Of a DNA stretch of 45,156 bases, positions 8,268 to 17,859 are shown one piece after another (position 1 is the first letter of the stretch; each line of letters begins with the position of its first letter). The position numbers and the translations under genes are program-made. Origin of the DNA: Curvibacter soli (GTDB lineage: Bacteria > Pseudomonadota > Gammaproteobacteria > Burkholderiales > Burkholderiaceae_C); NCBI RefSeq assembly GCF_029211125.1, contig NZ_JARGEN010000033.1, positions 1-45,156 of the forward strand. The letters run 5' to 3'. Below the pieces are notes generated by a model that was not told the origin of the DNA, searched no databases, and was given only the letters and a program-made list of their open reading frames with translations.

Positions 8268-9089
8268 CTACAGCAGCGCCGCATGGCCCAGCGCCGGCAA
8301 TTGCGCGCGCACCTCCGCCAGCCGCGCCGCGTCCGCCTCGCCCAGCACCAGGCCGGCGCCCGTGGCGCGCAGCGCCTGCACCTCGCCCCATGGGTCCACC
8401 AGCATGCTGTGGCCCCAGGTGCGGCGGCCGTTCTCATGCACGCCGCCCTGCGCGGGCGCCAGCACGTAGGCCAGGTTCTCGATGGCGCGGGCGCGCAGCA
8501 GCACGTCCCAGTGGGCCTGGCCGGTACCGTATGTGAAGGCACTCGGCACCAGCAGCAGATCCGCCCCGGCGCGGGCGTGGGCGCGGTACAGCTCGGGAAA
8601 GCGCAGGTCGTAGCAGACCGACAGGCCCACGCACCAGGGGCGGCCGTCGCGCGCGGTCATGCAAAACTGCACGGGCGTAGCGGTGCCGGCCTCGATGGCG
8701 CGCGACTCGTCGTAGTGCTCGCGCCCGTTGTGGTAGCAAAACAGGTGAATCTTGTCGTAGCGCGCCACGCATTCGCCCGCGGGCGAATACACCAGCGCGC
8801 TGTTGCGCACGTGCGCGTCGTCCGACGCGGTGAGCGGCAGCGTGCCGCCGGCCACCCACAGCCCCAGTTCGCGCGCGGCGCGGGCCAGGAACGCCTGGAT
8901 CGGCCCGTCGCCGAAAGGCTCGCGCAGCGCGAGCTTGTCGGTGTCCTGGCGGCCCAGCACGCAGAAGTATTCGGGCAGCACGGCCAGCTCGGCGCCCGCG
9001 CGCGCGGCCTCTTCGAGCAGCGTGCGGGCGGTGCGCAGGTTGGCGGCGGGGTCGATGCCCGAGACCATCTGCAGGGCGGCGATTTTCAT
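8268..9089 (-). CDS. Nit-type carbon-nitrogen hydrolase
   Basis: A 273-aa member of the nitrilase superfamily (Nit1/Nit2 branch) with the Glu-Lys-Cys triad visible: Glu40 (LPEYF), Lys113 (YDKIHLF) and Cys159 (VCYDLRFPE). Close relatives are omega-amidases or deaminated-glutathione amidases that repair aberrant metabolites; the substrate here is inferred, not shown. The ATG overlaps the stop of the YhdP-like gene (ATGA at 9086-9089), with GGAG upstream, so the two are translationally coupled. It is the second gene of that transcript. Confidence 0.93.
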   Translation of the reverse strand: MKIAALQMVSGIDPAANLRTARTLLEEAARAGAELAVLPEYFCVLGRQDTDKLALREPFGDGPIQAFLARAARELGLWVAGGTLPLTASDDAHVRNSALVYSPAGECVARYDKIHLFCYHNGREHYDESRAIEAGTATPVQFCMTARDGRPWCVGLSVCYDLRFPELYRAHARAGADLLLVPSAFTYGTGQAHWDVLLRARAIENLAYVLAPAQGGVHENGRRTWGHSMLVDPWGEVQALRATGAGLVLGEADAARLAEVRAQLPALGHAALL

Positions 9090-12000
9090 GGCTTTTCTCC
9101 GGAGTGGGTGCCGGCGGCGGGCGCGGCATCGCCCTGCGCGCCGGTGCGGCTGGCGCCGGTGAGCTTGGTGACGCGCGGGTCGGCCCAGGTGCCGTCCACG
9201 CGGAACTCCTGCGTGGTCGCCTGCATGAGCGGGCCGCGCAGGAACATCTGCGCCAGGAAGGTGCCCAGGCCGATGGCCGGGTTGATGACGCCGGCCACCA
9301 GCGAGGCGGTGCCGGCGTTGATCTCGGGCACCACCACCACATGCAGGTCCTGCGTCTCGCGCGCGATGTCGGCGCTGCCCTCCATGAGCACGGCGGCGTT
9401 CACGCCCTTCATCTGCAGGTTGTTGGTGCTGGCCACGCCGTGGTCGATGCGCGCGTCGCCACGCACGAAGTCGAAGGCGAAGCCCTCGCTGAACAGGTCG
9501 CGGAAGTCCAGCGCCAGCCGGCGCGGCAGCGACTGCAGGCTCAGCACCCCCAGCAGCTTGGTCAGGCCCGGGTCGGCCTTGATGAACTGACCGGCCTCGA
9601 CGTTGATGTTGATCTGCCCGGTCAGCGAGGGGTAGTCCAGCGCCAGCGGCGAGCCCAGCCAGGCCACCTGCCCCTCCATGTGCCCGCGGCCCTGGCGCAC
9701 GGCGTCGGGCATTTCCAGGCGCTTGAGCAGGCCGCCGGCGTCGCGGATGTCGAGGCGGAAGTTCAGCGCCGTACGCCGCGCCGCGCCGGGGCCCGCGCCC
9801 TGCGCGCCGACGAAGGCCCAGTTGCCCGTCGCGGCGAGCTGCGCCTCGGGCGTGGTCATGGCCAGCCGCGTGAGGCGCCATTCGCGCTGGTTGGCGTCGC
9901 CGCCGCGGTTCACGGCATCCACCTCCAGGCGGCCCAGCCTGCGCCCGCCCAGCTCGAAGTCGTTCACCACGATGTCGAGCGCGGGCAGGACGCTGGACGG
10001 CTCGTCGAGCAGCGACTCCACCTCGCCCGTCGCGCCCTGCGGCACCGACAGCCGCGCCAGCCGCGCGTAGACGCGCCCCGCCGCTGCCTGCGCGCCGCCT
10101 TCGCCCTGGCGGTATTCGACGTAGCCGTCGAGCTCGCGCGCATCGAGGTTGGCGCGCCAGACCGCGCCTTCGCGCGAGCCGCCGACCACCACGCCGTGCA
10201 GCGTGCGCCCGCCCAGCACCAGCGTCTGCGCGCGCACGGCCAGGCTGGTGGGCAGGTAACCCTGCGCCGACGGGTCATCCGCGCCCGCACCGCCGCCCGC
10301 CCCCAGCAGTGCATTCCATTCATCGATGTCCGCATGTTCCAGGCGCACGTTGGCGACCACGCCGGTTTCGGGCAGCGGCGCGGATTCGTCGGCGCCCAGA
10401 CCCACGCCGATGCTGCCGCGCAGCACGCGCGGTGTGCCGCCGCCGTCGAGCGCGCGCTGGTACTGCACGTTCAGGGCGCGGCCCAGTTCGAGCTGCCACT
10501 GGTCGCGCAGCGGCGCGCCGGGGGCGAGCGATTCGCGCAGCAGCGTGTTGTCCAAACGCAGCGGCAGGGCTGCCTCCGCCGCCTTGCCGAACGGCTCTGG
10601 CAGCGCGAGCGCCAGGCCCTGCAGGCTGCTGGCCACCTGCACCTCGGGCACGCCGCGCCGCAGGCCGACGCTGGCGCTGTAGGCCGCGGCGCCGCTGGCG
10701 CGCTGCGCCAGGCGGGCCAGCAGCCCCAGCTCGGACGCCTGGCGCAGGCCCTCCGCCGTGGCCGTGCCCTGCGCGCGCAGCGCCAGCGTGGCCGGGCCGC
10801 CGCCGGGCGGGGCGCGCAAGCCGCCTTCGAGCCGCACATCGCCGCCCAGCGCGCGGGCCTGCACGCCGTTGAGCGCGAAGCCGGTTTCGGTGAAATCGAT
10901 GCTCCCGCGCAGGCGCGTGAGCGGCGGCGTACCGGGCCGGATGCGCAGCTCGTTGGCGCCCGAGAACACCACGCTGCCCTGTACGCGCGACTGCGCGATG
11001 TGCGCGATCGGCAGCGCGAGCTGCAGGCGGTAGCCGGCCATGCCGCTGCCCGTCGCCTCGGCCAGCGCGCCTTCGGTCATCCCGCCCACGGGCGAGCCGT
11101 TCACATAGGCCAGTGCGTCCTGCAGCGGCCCGTGCAGCTCGCCGCGCAGCGCCACCTCGGCGTGCTCCAGATCGGGAATCTGCGCATCGGCGCGCACCAG
11201 CCGCAGGCCCGCATGGCCCTCCACCTGGGCGCTGGCGCCCACGATCCGCAGGGAGGCGCGGTCGAACACCAGCTCGCCGGCCAGTTGCGTGAGGGCCGGC
11301 CAGGGCTTGTCGCCCGCCTGCTGGAGGGCGGGCGGCACGACGGCGTAGGTGGCGTCGCGCACCGCGGCCGCGATGTGGAATTCGCCGTTCTGGTGCGGTC
11401 GCGCGAAGGGCAGCTCGTACAGATCGCCCTTGACGCGGAACCGCGCGTCCGCGAACGTGCCCGCGCGCACCGCCTCGCGCACGTAATGGCGTGTATTGGC
11501 GTCGATGCCCAGGGGCAGGTAGCGGTATATGCGCGCACCGTCGGCATGCGCGAGGCTGCCTTCGAGGTCGAGCACGCCCGGAAAAATCGACCTGGAGGGC
11601 GAACGCCGCGGATCGGCGGTGTGCCAGCCGATGCGCGCCTCGCCGCGCAGATCGGCGTTGGCAAACCTCAGCGCGGGCACCTGCACGGTCCACTGCGCGT
11701 CCTTGCGCGTCCAGTTGACTTCGGCGGAGAGGTGGTCAAGGGGCAGCACGGGCTCTTCGAGCACGCCGGGGAGTTCGAGCGCGCCGTCCGCCAGCGCCAG
11801 CGTGGCGCGCCCGCCGGCCTGCGTCATGTCGAAGGCGACGCTGGCGCCGCGCACACCGGGCAGGCCCGGCTCCTGCGGCTTGTCCGCCGGCTGGGCCGCC
11901 ACCGCGAAGCCCGCGATGCGCCCCTGGACGCGGTAGCTGGCGGGCGCCGACCACGGCCCCTGCCAGGTGGCCTGCACCGACTCCACCAGCCCCTGCGGCG

Positions 12001-13174
12001 CGAAGGCGCGCAGCAGGACATGGGCCTTGTCGTCGAGCGGCAGGCTTTCGGCGATGCGCGCCAGCGCGCCCATGTCGAGCCGGTCGCCGCGCAGCTCCCC
12101 CTGCGCGGGCATGCGCCCGCCCGGCTCGGCATAGCGCCAGAACAGGTTGCCGCCGGGCCAGCGCACGCCGCCATCGGTCTCGAACTGCAGGCCCTGGGTG
12201 GAGAACTCCACGCCGCCCACAAGGCGGCGACCGCCCACGCGGCCCTCGACGCTGCGCAGCGCCAGCGGCTGCAGGCCGCGCGCGAGCGTCACGTCCACGT
12301 CGGCCAGCGCCACGTCGGCCACGCCGCCCGCGATGGTGCCATGCTCCACGTCGGCCCAGAAGCGCAGCGCGCCGCGGCCCTGCACCACGTCCACCGCGTC
12401 GAGGTCCGCATGGCGGCGCAGGCGCGACACATCCACGCGCGCGAAATGGCCGTAGAACTGCCCGCTCCAGTCGCCCCAGCGGCCGCTGTGCACGCTCAGC
12501 AGCGGCTCGCGGAACTGGCCCATGAGCGTGAAGCGGTCGCCCCACTCGGGCGGCGGCGTGGCGTCGAGCCGCATGGCGTGGCGCCACTGGCCGTTGCGCA
12601 GCACCAGGTCCACGTCGCCGAGCACGAGCGGCGGCGCGCCGCGCTGCTCGTCGGTCCAGCGCAGCGTGCCCTGGCGCACGACCAGCTCGGCCTGCCCGAA
12701 CACCCAGTCGGCGGTGCGGCCATCGTCGCCACCGCCGCGCGCGAGGTCGAGCCCGGCCACGGTGATGCGCCCGTCGGCCGCGCGGCGCACGTCGAGTTCC
12801 GGCTTTTCGATGTAGAGCTGCGCGAAGCCGCGGTGCCACAGCGTGCGCGGCGAGAGCGCCGCCACCACGCGCGGCAGGCGCAGCGCCACGCGGCCCTGGG
12901 CGTCGAGCAGGCCCACGTCGCGCAGCTCGATGGTGGGCACCAGCCCCTCGCTGCGCGCGCTGATGGCGCCGATGCGCACGGGAACCCCGATGGCAGTGCT
13001 GGCTTCCCGTTCGATCCACGGACGGAATTCGCCGATTCGCGGCACAATCCAGCCATGCAGCGCCCCCCAGCCGGCGATCAGCACCAGCCACGCGGCCAAC
13101 AAGCACCACAACAGTCCCCGCGCCACGGATGCCGACACTTTGAGCAGGCGTGTGGGTGTCGTCGGTTCAACCAT
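9086..13174 (-). CDS. yhdP: YhdP-family AsmA-like giant envelope protein
   Basis: A 1362-aa protein of the YhdP/AsmA-like group (DUF3971 plus AsmA-type C-terminus). One N-terminal TM helix (about 16-38) anchors a very long periplasmic part made of repeating beta-strand segments. Members bridge the inner and outer membranes and carry phospholipids between them; in E. coli YhdP acts with TamB and YdbH. The C-terminal section contains the family-typical stretch around GLTKLLGVLSLQSLPRRL. Length (about 1270-1400 aa) fits. Its start is only 26 bp from the divergent glnE start. The identity is firm at family level; a transport role is knowledge from enterobacteria. Confidence 0.92.
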   Translation of the reverse strand: MVEPTTPTRLLKVSASVARGLLWCLLAAWLVLIAGWGALHGWIVPRIGEFRPWIEREASTAIGVPVRIGAISARSEGLVPTIELRDVGLLDAQGRVALRLPRVVAALSPRTLWHRGFAQLYIEKPELDVRRAADGRITVAGLDLARGGGDDGRTADWVFGQAELVVRQGTLRWTDEQRGAPPLVLGDVDLVLRNGQWRHAMRLDATPPPEWGDRFTLMGQFREPLLSVHSGRWGDWSGQFYGHFARVDVSRLRRHADLDAVDVVQGRGALRFWADVEHGTIAGGVADVALADVDVTLARGLQPLALRSVEGRVGGRRLVGGVEFSTQGLQFETDGGVRWPGGNLFWRYAEPGGRMPAQGELRGDRLDMGALARIAESLPLDDKAHVLLRAFAPQGLVESVQATWQGPWSAPASYRVQGRIAGFAVAAQPADKPQEPGLPGVRGASVAFDMTQAGGRATLALADGALELPGVLEEPVLPLDHLSAEVNWTRKDAQWTVQVPALRFANADLRGEARIGWHTADPRRSPSRSIFPGVLDLEGSLAHADGARIYRYLPLGIDANTRHYVREAVRAGTFADARFRVKGDLYELPFARPHQNGEFHIAAAVRDATYAVVPPALQQAGDKPWPALTQLAGELVFDRASLRIVGASAQVEGHAGLRLVRADAQIPDLEHAEVALRGELHGPLQDALAYVNGSPVGGMTEGALAEATGSGMAGYRLQLALPIAHIAQSRVQGSVVFSGANELRIRPGTPPLTRLRGSIDFTETGFALNGVQARALGGDVRLEGGLRAPPGGGPATLALRAQGTATAEGLRQASELGLLARLAQRASGAAAYSASVGLRRGVPEVQVASSLQGLALALPEPFGKAAEAALPLRLDNTLLRESLAPGAPLRDQWQLELGRALNVQYQRALDGGGTPRVLRGSIGVGLGADESAPLPETGVVANVRLEHADIDEWNALLGAGGGAGADDPSAQGYLPTSLAVRAQTLVLGGRTLHGVVVGGSREGAVWRANLDARELDGYVEYRQGEGGAQAAAGRVYARLARLSVPQGATGEVESLLDEPSSVLPALDIVVNDFELGGRRLGRLEVDAVNRGGDANQREWRLTRLAMTTPEAQLAATGNWAFVGAQGAGPGAARRTALNFRLDIRDAGGLLKRLEMPDAVRQGRGHMEGQVAWLGSPLALDYPSLTGQININVEAGQFIKADPGLTKLLGVLSLQSLPRRLALDFRDLFSEGFAFDFVRGDARIDHGVASTNNLQMKGVNAAVLMEGSADIARETQDLHVVVVPEINAGTASLVAGVINPAIGLGTFLAQMFLRGPLMQATTQEFRVDGTWADPRVTKLTGASRTGAQGDAAPAAGTHSGEKP

Positions 13175-13200
13175 GGGTGGGCTTGGATGTGTCAGGAATT

Positions 13201-15978
13201 ATGACCCGCGCTGCTGGCGCGGGTTCTGCGCCGAACGGTGAAGCGGTAACAACGCCGGGGACGCCAGCCTCCCCCGCCGCCGCCCTTTCGCCCCCTCTTT
13301 CCCAATACGCGCGCTGCCTGCAGCGGCTGCAGCGCCGCTACGCCGGCGAGCTGCCGCTGCTGCCCGCCGGCGCCCCGGGGCGCGGCACGCTGGAGCAGGC
13401 ATTCGCTGCGCTGCGCGCGCGCGGCCACGACACCGCTGCGGCGCTGCGCATCCTGCGCCAGCTCGTGCTGGCGCGGCTGATCGTGCTGGACTGCGACGCC
13501 CAGGCGCCGCTCGCCGACGTGGTGCGCGCCATGACCGAGCTGGCCGAGTTCGCGCTCGACACCGCCTGCGCCCAGGCCTGCCATGAACTCGACGCACAGC
13601 ACGGCGCCCCGCAGGGGCCGCAGGGCCAGCGCGCACAACTGTGGGTGGTGGGCATGGGCAAGCTCGGCGCGCGCGAGCTCAACGTGTCGAGCGACATCGA
13701 CCTGGTCTACGTCTACGACCACGATGGCGAAACCGCCGGCACCGCCAGCGGGCACGGGCGCATCAGCAACCATGAATACTTCGGCCGCGCGGTCAGGATC
13801 ATCTATGCCCTGGTGGGCGACACCACCGAGCATGGCTTCGTCTTTCGCGTCGACCTGGCCCTGCGGCCCAACGGCAACTCGGGCCCGCCCGCCGTATCGC
13901 TGGACGCGCTGGAGGAATACTTTCAGGTCCAGGGCCGCGAATGGGAGCGCTTCGCCTGGCTCAAGAGCCGCGTGATCGCGCCGCGCGCCAGCATCGCCGA
14001 CGCGGGCGTGCTGGCCCTGCGCGCCGTCGTGCTGCCCTTCGTGTTCCGCCGCTACCTCGACTACAGCGTGTTCGAGTCCCTGCGCACGCTGCACCAGCAG
14101 ATCCGCGAGCACGCCACGCGCCGCAGCGCCGGGCGGCCCGAGCGCGCCAACGACGTGAAGCTCTCGCGCGGCGGCATCCGCGAGATCGAGTTCACCGTGC
14201 AGTTGCTGCAGGTGGTGCGCGGCGGCCAGTTCCCCGAACTGCGCTGCCGCGGCACGCTGCAGGCCCTGCCGCGGCTGGCCCATGCGGGCCTCATGACCGC
14301 CGACACCGCCGAGCGCCTGGCGCGCGCCTATGAATTCCTGCGCCGCGTGGAGCACCGCGTGCAGTACCTCGACGACCAGCAGACCCACATGCTGCCCGCC
14401 GCCGACACCGACCTGGCCTGGGTGGCCCACACCATGGGCCATGGCCAAACCAGCGACTTCCTCGACGACTTCTGCAGCCACCGCGAATGCGTGGCGCAAG
14501 AGTTCGACGCCCTGCTCGGCGGCCACAACGGCTGCGGCAAGGGCCGCTGCGGCATGGCCGCCAGCGCGCCGCCGCCCGACCTGGATGCGCTCATCGCCGA
14601 CCAGCCGCCCGCCTTCCGCGCGCGGCTCGAAGCCTGGCGCGGCCACCCGCGCGTGAACGCGCTGCGCGAGGAAGTGCGCGCGCGCCTGCTGCGCCTGGTG
14701 GTGCGCACGGCGGAATGGCTGCGCGCGGGCCGCGTGAGCGAAGAGGCCGCCGTGCGCATGGCCGACTGGCTGGAGCCGCTGCTGCGCCGCCAAAGCTACC
14801 TGGCCCTGCTGCTGGAGCGCCCCGCGGTGCACGAGCGCCTGCTGCACATGCTGGGCGCCGCGCGCTGGCCCGCGCGCTACCTGCTGCTGCACCCCGGCGT
14901 GATCGACGAGCTGGCCAGCGACGCGCTGCTGTCGGGCCGCTTCGACGCCGCGGAGTTCACGCGCGAGATCGAGCAGCGCCGCGCCGCGCTCGCCCGCACC
15001 GGCGAAGACGGCGACGAGAACCTGCTCAACCTGCTGCGCCGCACCCACCACGCCGAGCTCTTTCGCATCCTGGCGCGCGACGTGGAGCACCGCCTGAGCG
15101 TCGAGCAGGTGGCCGACGACCTGAGCGCGCTGGCCGACAGCGTGCTCGCCGTCACCGCGCGCTGGTGCTGGGAGCGCCTGCCCGCGCGCCACCGCGCCGA
15201 ACCGCAGTTCGCGGTGATCGGCTACGGCAAGCTCGGCGGCAAGGAGCTGGGCTACGGCAGCGACCTCGACATCGTCTTCGTCTACGAGGACGACGACGAG
15301 CGCGCCCCCGAGGTCTACGCCGCCTTCGTGCGCCGCCTCATCAACTGGCTCACCACCAAGACCGGCGAGGGCGACCTGTTCGAGATCGACACCGCGCTGC
15401 GGCCCAATGGCAACTCGGGCCTGCTGGTCAGCAGCTTCGCGGCCTATGCCAACTACCAGCAGCAGCGCGGCAGCAACACCGCCTGGACCTGGGAACACCA
15501 GGCCATGACCCGTGCGCGATTCGTATTGGGCGAGCCTGCGCTCAAGACACGCTTCGACGCCGTGCGCGAGGCCGTCATCGCCGCCCCGCGCGATGCGCAG
15601 GCGCTGAAGGCCGAGATCGTCGCCATGCGCGAGAAGGTGCGCGCCGCCCACCCCGTCAAGCCCGGCTGGTTCGACGTGAAGCACAGCCCCGGCGGCATGG
15701 TCGATGCCGAATTCGCCGTGCAGTACCTCGTGCTCTCGCAATCCGCCGCGCACCCCGCGCTGCGCGACAACGTGGGCAACATCGCGCTGCTGCAGCGCGC
15801 CGACGCCCAGGGCCTGCTGCCCCTGGGCGTCGGCGAGGCCGCCGCCGCAGCCTACCGCGCGCTGCGCCAGGCCCAGCACCGCGCACGGCTCAACGAGGAG
15901 CCCACGCGCGTGCAGCCGCCCGCGCTCGTTTGCGAGCGCGACGCCGTGCTTGCGCTCTGGGCCACCGTGTTCGGCTGA
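13201..15978 (+). CDS. glnE: GlnE, glutamine synthetase adenylyltransferase/deadenylylase
   Basis: A 925-aa bifunctional enzyme that adds AMP to, and removes it from, glutamine synthetase, as directed by PII proteins and glutamine. Two nucleotidyltransferase domains are clear: the N-terminal deadenylylase with GMGKLGARELNVSSDIDL (about 152-169) and the C-terminal adenylylase with GYGKLGGKELGYGSDLDI (about 675-692). Each has the G-S/G-D-x-D metal-binding motif, and each is followed by a PII-uridylyltransferase-like helical domain. The ATG at 13201 is preceded by AGGAA at very short spacing. An upstream GTG at 13150 would overlap the divergent yhdP start. Length matches beta-proteobacterial GlnE. 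Confidence 0.95.
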   Translation: MTRAAGAGSAPNGEAVTTPGTPASPAAALSPPLSQYARCLQRLQRRYAGELPLLPAGAPGRGTLEQAFAALRARGHDTAAALRILRQLVLARLIVLDCDAQAPLADVVRAMTELAEFALDTACAQACHELDAQHGAPQGPQGQRAQLWVVGMGKLGARELNVSSDIDLVYVYDHDGETAGTASGHGRISNHEYFGRAVRIIYALVGDTTEHGFVFRVDLALRPNGNSGPPAVSLDALEEYFQVQGREWERFAWLKSRVIAPRASIADAGVLALRAVVLPFVFRRYLDYSVFESLRTLHQQIREHATRRSAGRPERANDVKLSRGGIREIEFTVQLLQVVRGGQFPELRCRGTLQALPRLAHAGLMTADTAERLARAYEFLRRVEHRVQYLDDQQTHMLPAADTDLAWVAHTMGHGQTSDFLDDFCSHRECVAQEFDALLGGHNGCGKGRCGMAASAPPPDLDALIADQPPAFRARLEAWRGHPRVNALREEVRARLLRLVVRTAEWLRAGRVSEEAAVRMADWLEPLLRRQSYLALLLERPAVHERLLHMLGAARWPARYLLLHPGVIDELASDALLSGRFDAAEFTREIEQRRAALARTGEDGDENLLNLLRRTHHAELFRILARDVEHRLSVEQVADDLSALADSVLAVTARWCWERLPARHRAEPQFAVIGYGKLGGKELGYGSDLDIVFVYEDDDERAPEVYAAFVRRLINWLTTKTGEGDLFEIDTALRPNGNSGLLVSSFAAYANYQQQRGSNTAWTWEHQAMTRARFVLGEPALKTRFDAVREAVIAAPRDAQALKAEIVAMREKVRAAHPVKPGWFDVKHSPGGMVDAEFAVQYLVLSQSAAHPALRDNVGNIALLQRADAQGLLPLGVGEAAAAAYRALRQAQHRARLNEEPTRVQPPALVCERDAVLALWATVFG

Positions 15979-16046
15979 ACGATGGGTTGTCAATATACTC
16001 CCCACCATGCAGCCCACCACCGCCCATAGAAAGCCAGCCTTTGATT

Positions 16047-16065
16047 GATACTCCCCAGGAGTATC
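16047..16065. terminator. Hairpin between convergent glnE and cbpM
   Basis: GATACTCC-CCA-GGAGTATC is a perfect 8-bp stem with a 3-nt loop between two convergent genes. A run TGAAAAA follows on the plus side and AATCAATCAAA on the minus side; neither is a strong U tract, so termination is plausible but weak. ATACTCCCC also occurs at 15994-16002. Confidence 0.4.
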
Positions 16066-16080
16066 TGAAAAACAGCGTTC

Positions 16081-16401
16081 TCAGCCCAGCCCCAAACCGT
16101 GCGCATGCAGCCGCGCGCGCAGGCGCCGCACCTCGCGGCCCAGGTCCAGGATCAGCGCGGCGGCTTCCAGCTCCACGCCAAAGTCGCGCTGCAGGCGCCG
16201 CGCCTCCAGGGCGCTGCGCAGGTCCACGCTGTGGAAGCGCCAGGCGGCGGGCGCGTCGCCCTCGGCCTGCAGGATGCCGGCCTCCACGGCCTGCGCGACC
16301 CAGTCGATTTCGGTGTTGCAGGCGCGGGCCAGGGCCTGCGCGTCCAGCGGCTGGCCGGCGCCGACGATGGTGGCCGCAGTGATGGTGATGCGCGTCGTCA
16401 T
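16081..16401 (-). CDS. cbpM: CbpM, modulator of the DnaJ-like co-chaperone CbpA
   Basis: A 106-aa MerR-like helical protein that binds the J domain of CbpA and blocks its stimulation of DnaK. The length, the C-terminal LDLGREVRRLRARL helix and the position immediately downstream of cbpA (TGA-CC-ATG, a 2-bp gap) identify it. Co-transcription with cbpA is near certain. The sequence lacks a separate ribosome-binding site outside the cbpA coding end. Confidence 0.87.
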   Translation of the reverse strand: MTTRITITAATIVGAGQPLDAQALARACNTEIDWVAQAVEAGILQAEGDAPAAWRFHSVDLRSALEARRLQRDFGVELEAAALILDLGREVRRLRARLHAHGLGLG

Positions 16402-16403
16402 GG

Positions 16404-17363
16404 TCAGACTCCCAGGTGGCTGCGCGGGTTGAACGGCAGGGCGCGCGCGAAGTCGGCATAGGCTTTGCGCGCGGCCTCGGTGTCGGCGGGCGGCAGCACC
16501 ACGTCGACCAGCAGGTACAGGTGGCCCGGCGGGCTGCCGGGAAAGCCGCGCTCCTTGAGCCGCAGCTTGAGCCCGTTGCGCGCCTGCGCCGGCACGGCGA
16601 CATCCACCACGCCGCCCGCGGGCGTGGGCACCCGCACCTGCGCGCCCAGCGCCGCCTCGGCGGGGGTGACGGGCAGGGTCATGTAGATGTCGCGCCCCTC
16701 GGCGCGGTAGAGCGGGTGCGGCTGGATGCGCACCTCCAGGAACAGGTCGCCGCTTTCGCCGCCGCCGTGGCCCGGCTGGCCCTGGCCCGCCAGACGGATG
16801 TACTGGCCCGGGTGCACGCCCGCAGGAATGGTGACCTCCAGCGTGCGCGTGGTCCATGCGGGATGGCCCTGCGCGTCGGGCTGCAGGGCGCGCAGCGTGA
16901 TCTCGCGCACGCCGCCCTGCAGCGCCATGCCGAGCGGGATCTCGATGGCGGCGTGCTGGTCGTCGCCGCGCGCGCGGTACTGCCGCCGCGCGGCGCCGCG
17001 CCGCTGGGCCGCGCCGAACAGCGAGGAGAAGAAATCGCTGAAGCCGGCTTCGTCGCCGGGGCTGCCCGCATGGTGGAACTCGAAGCCCTCGTCCCAGCCC
17101 GGCGGCGGCTGGAAGCCGCCTTGCGGCCCGGCGCCGCCGCCGCGCGCCACGCGCTCGGCCAGCCCGTCGTAGGCGGCGCGCTTTTCCTTGTCGTGCAGCA
17201 CTTCGTACGCCTCGTTCACATCGCGCATGCGAACCTCGGCATCGGCTTCCTTGCTCACGTCGGGGTGGTACTTGCGCGCTAGGCGGCGGTATGCCTTGCG
17301 TATCTCATCTTCCGACGCGGTGCGCTCCACGCCCAGGGTGCTGTAGTAGTCCTTGAATTCCAT
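16404..17363 (-). CDS. cbpA: CbpA-type DnaJ co-chaperone
   Basis: A 319-aa class II J-protein. The J domain (residues 1-70) has the HPD motif in KYHPDVS, a Gly/Phe-rich linker follows (about 78-125), and two C-terminal beta-domains bind substrate (about 135-305). The cysteine zinc-finger of true DnaJ is absent, which separates CbpA from DnaJ. It delivers unfolded clients to DnaK and in E. coli also associates with the nucleoid. GAGGAA lies 8-9 nt before the ATG. It is followed by cbpM, its inhibitor. The leader contains a 15-bp tandem duplication (17387-17416). Confidence 0.93.
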   Translation of the reverse strand: MEFKDYYSTLGVERTASEDEIRKAYRRLARKYHPDVSKEADAEVRMRDVNEAYEVLHDKEKRAAYDGLAERVARGGGAGPQGGFQPPPGWDEGFEFHHAGSPGDEAGFSDFFSSLFGAAQRRGAARRQYRARGDDQHAAIEIPLGMALQGGVREITLRALQPDAQGHPAWTTRTLEVTIPAGVHPGQYIRLAGQGQPGHGGGESGDLFLEVRIQPHPLYRAEGRDIYMTLPVTPAEAALGAQVRVPTPAGGVVDVAVPAQARNGLKLRLKERGFPGSPPGHLYLLVDVVLPPADTEAARKAYADFARALPFNPRSHLGV

Positions 17364-17386
17364 CGGTGCTTCCTCGTCGCCGGAGC

Positions 17387-17416
17387 GGCGGCTGGCTTGT
17401 AGGCGGCTGGCTCGTA
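17387..17416. repeat. 15-bp tandem duplication in the cbpA leader
   Basis: GGCGGCTGGCTTGTA (17387-17401) is followed at once by GGCGGCTGGCTCGTA (17402-17416), with one mismatch. It lies 24 nt upstream of the cbpA start codon, inside the likely 5' leader. Confidence 0.85.
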
Positions 17417-17859
17417 TCTTTGAGAAATGTAAGGCCCCGCGGCCATTCTTCCAGTCTTTGGCGCGGCGTCCATGATTTTTGGCAACTGCCCGCCCGGCGG
17501 CACGGTGGCTCAAATTTGGATCGGCGCCGACAGTTGCGCATCGCCGGCGCGCTCGCGCCCGACGGCGTGCGGGTGCAGGCGCCCCTGGAGCGGCTGCTGC
17601 AGGCCACCTGAAAACCCACATACGCTTACGGCATCTTTACAAACCGGAAACGAACTGGAAGGAACTTGGGGCACACTCGGTTTCTCCTACACCACGTACT
17701 CGGCGCAACCCGCCGGGTACATGGCAAACGAGTGTTTCTGCTGCGAAGCCATCCGGTGTTCTCACCAGATGAAATCCCGGGACGGTTCTCCTCCCTCCCT
17801 CCCTCTCAATTCGTCTTGGGGCGCTTCGCAGCACCTTTATTCCCCCTCCGGCTTTCCGA
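17417..17859. other. Gene-free stretch with possible remnants
   Basis: No convincing gene is present. A rightward frame ending with TGA at 17609-17611 has plausible protein-like composition near its end (LRIAGALAPDGVRVQAPLE) but no credible start, so it could be the last codons of a decayed gene. From about 17640 the composition drops in GC and includes a (CTCC)n-like run near 17790. The cbpA promoter must lie near the right edge of the leader, but no clear sigma-32 site stands out. Confidence 0.4.

Noticed and set aside
9104-13204. 1366-codon open frame on the plus strand opposite the YhdP-like gene
   Set aside because: Its composition (Arg, Ala, Gln, His, Gly rich with no domain) is the usual antisense shadow of a GC-rich gene. 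The minus strand has the TM helix and family motifs.
13192-16020. 942-codon minus-strand frame opposite glnE
   Set aside because: glnE on the plus strand has both catalytic GSDxD motifs; the opposite frame shows only low-complexity Ala/Gln/His/Val sequence.
17364-17500. Sigma-32 promoter for cbpA
   Set aside because: CTGGAAG and CCTTACATTT on the minus strand are at acceptable spacing but match the heat-shock consensus too poorly to call.
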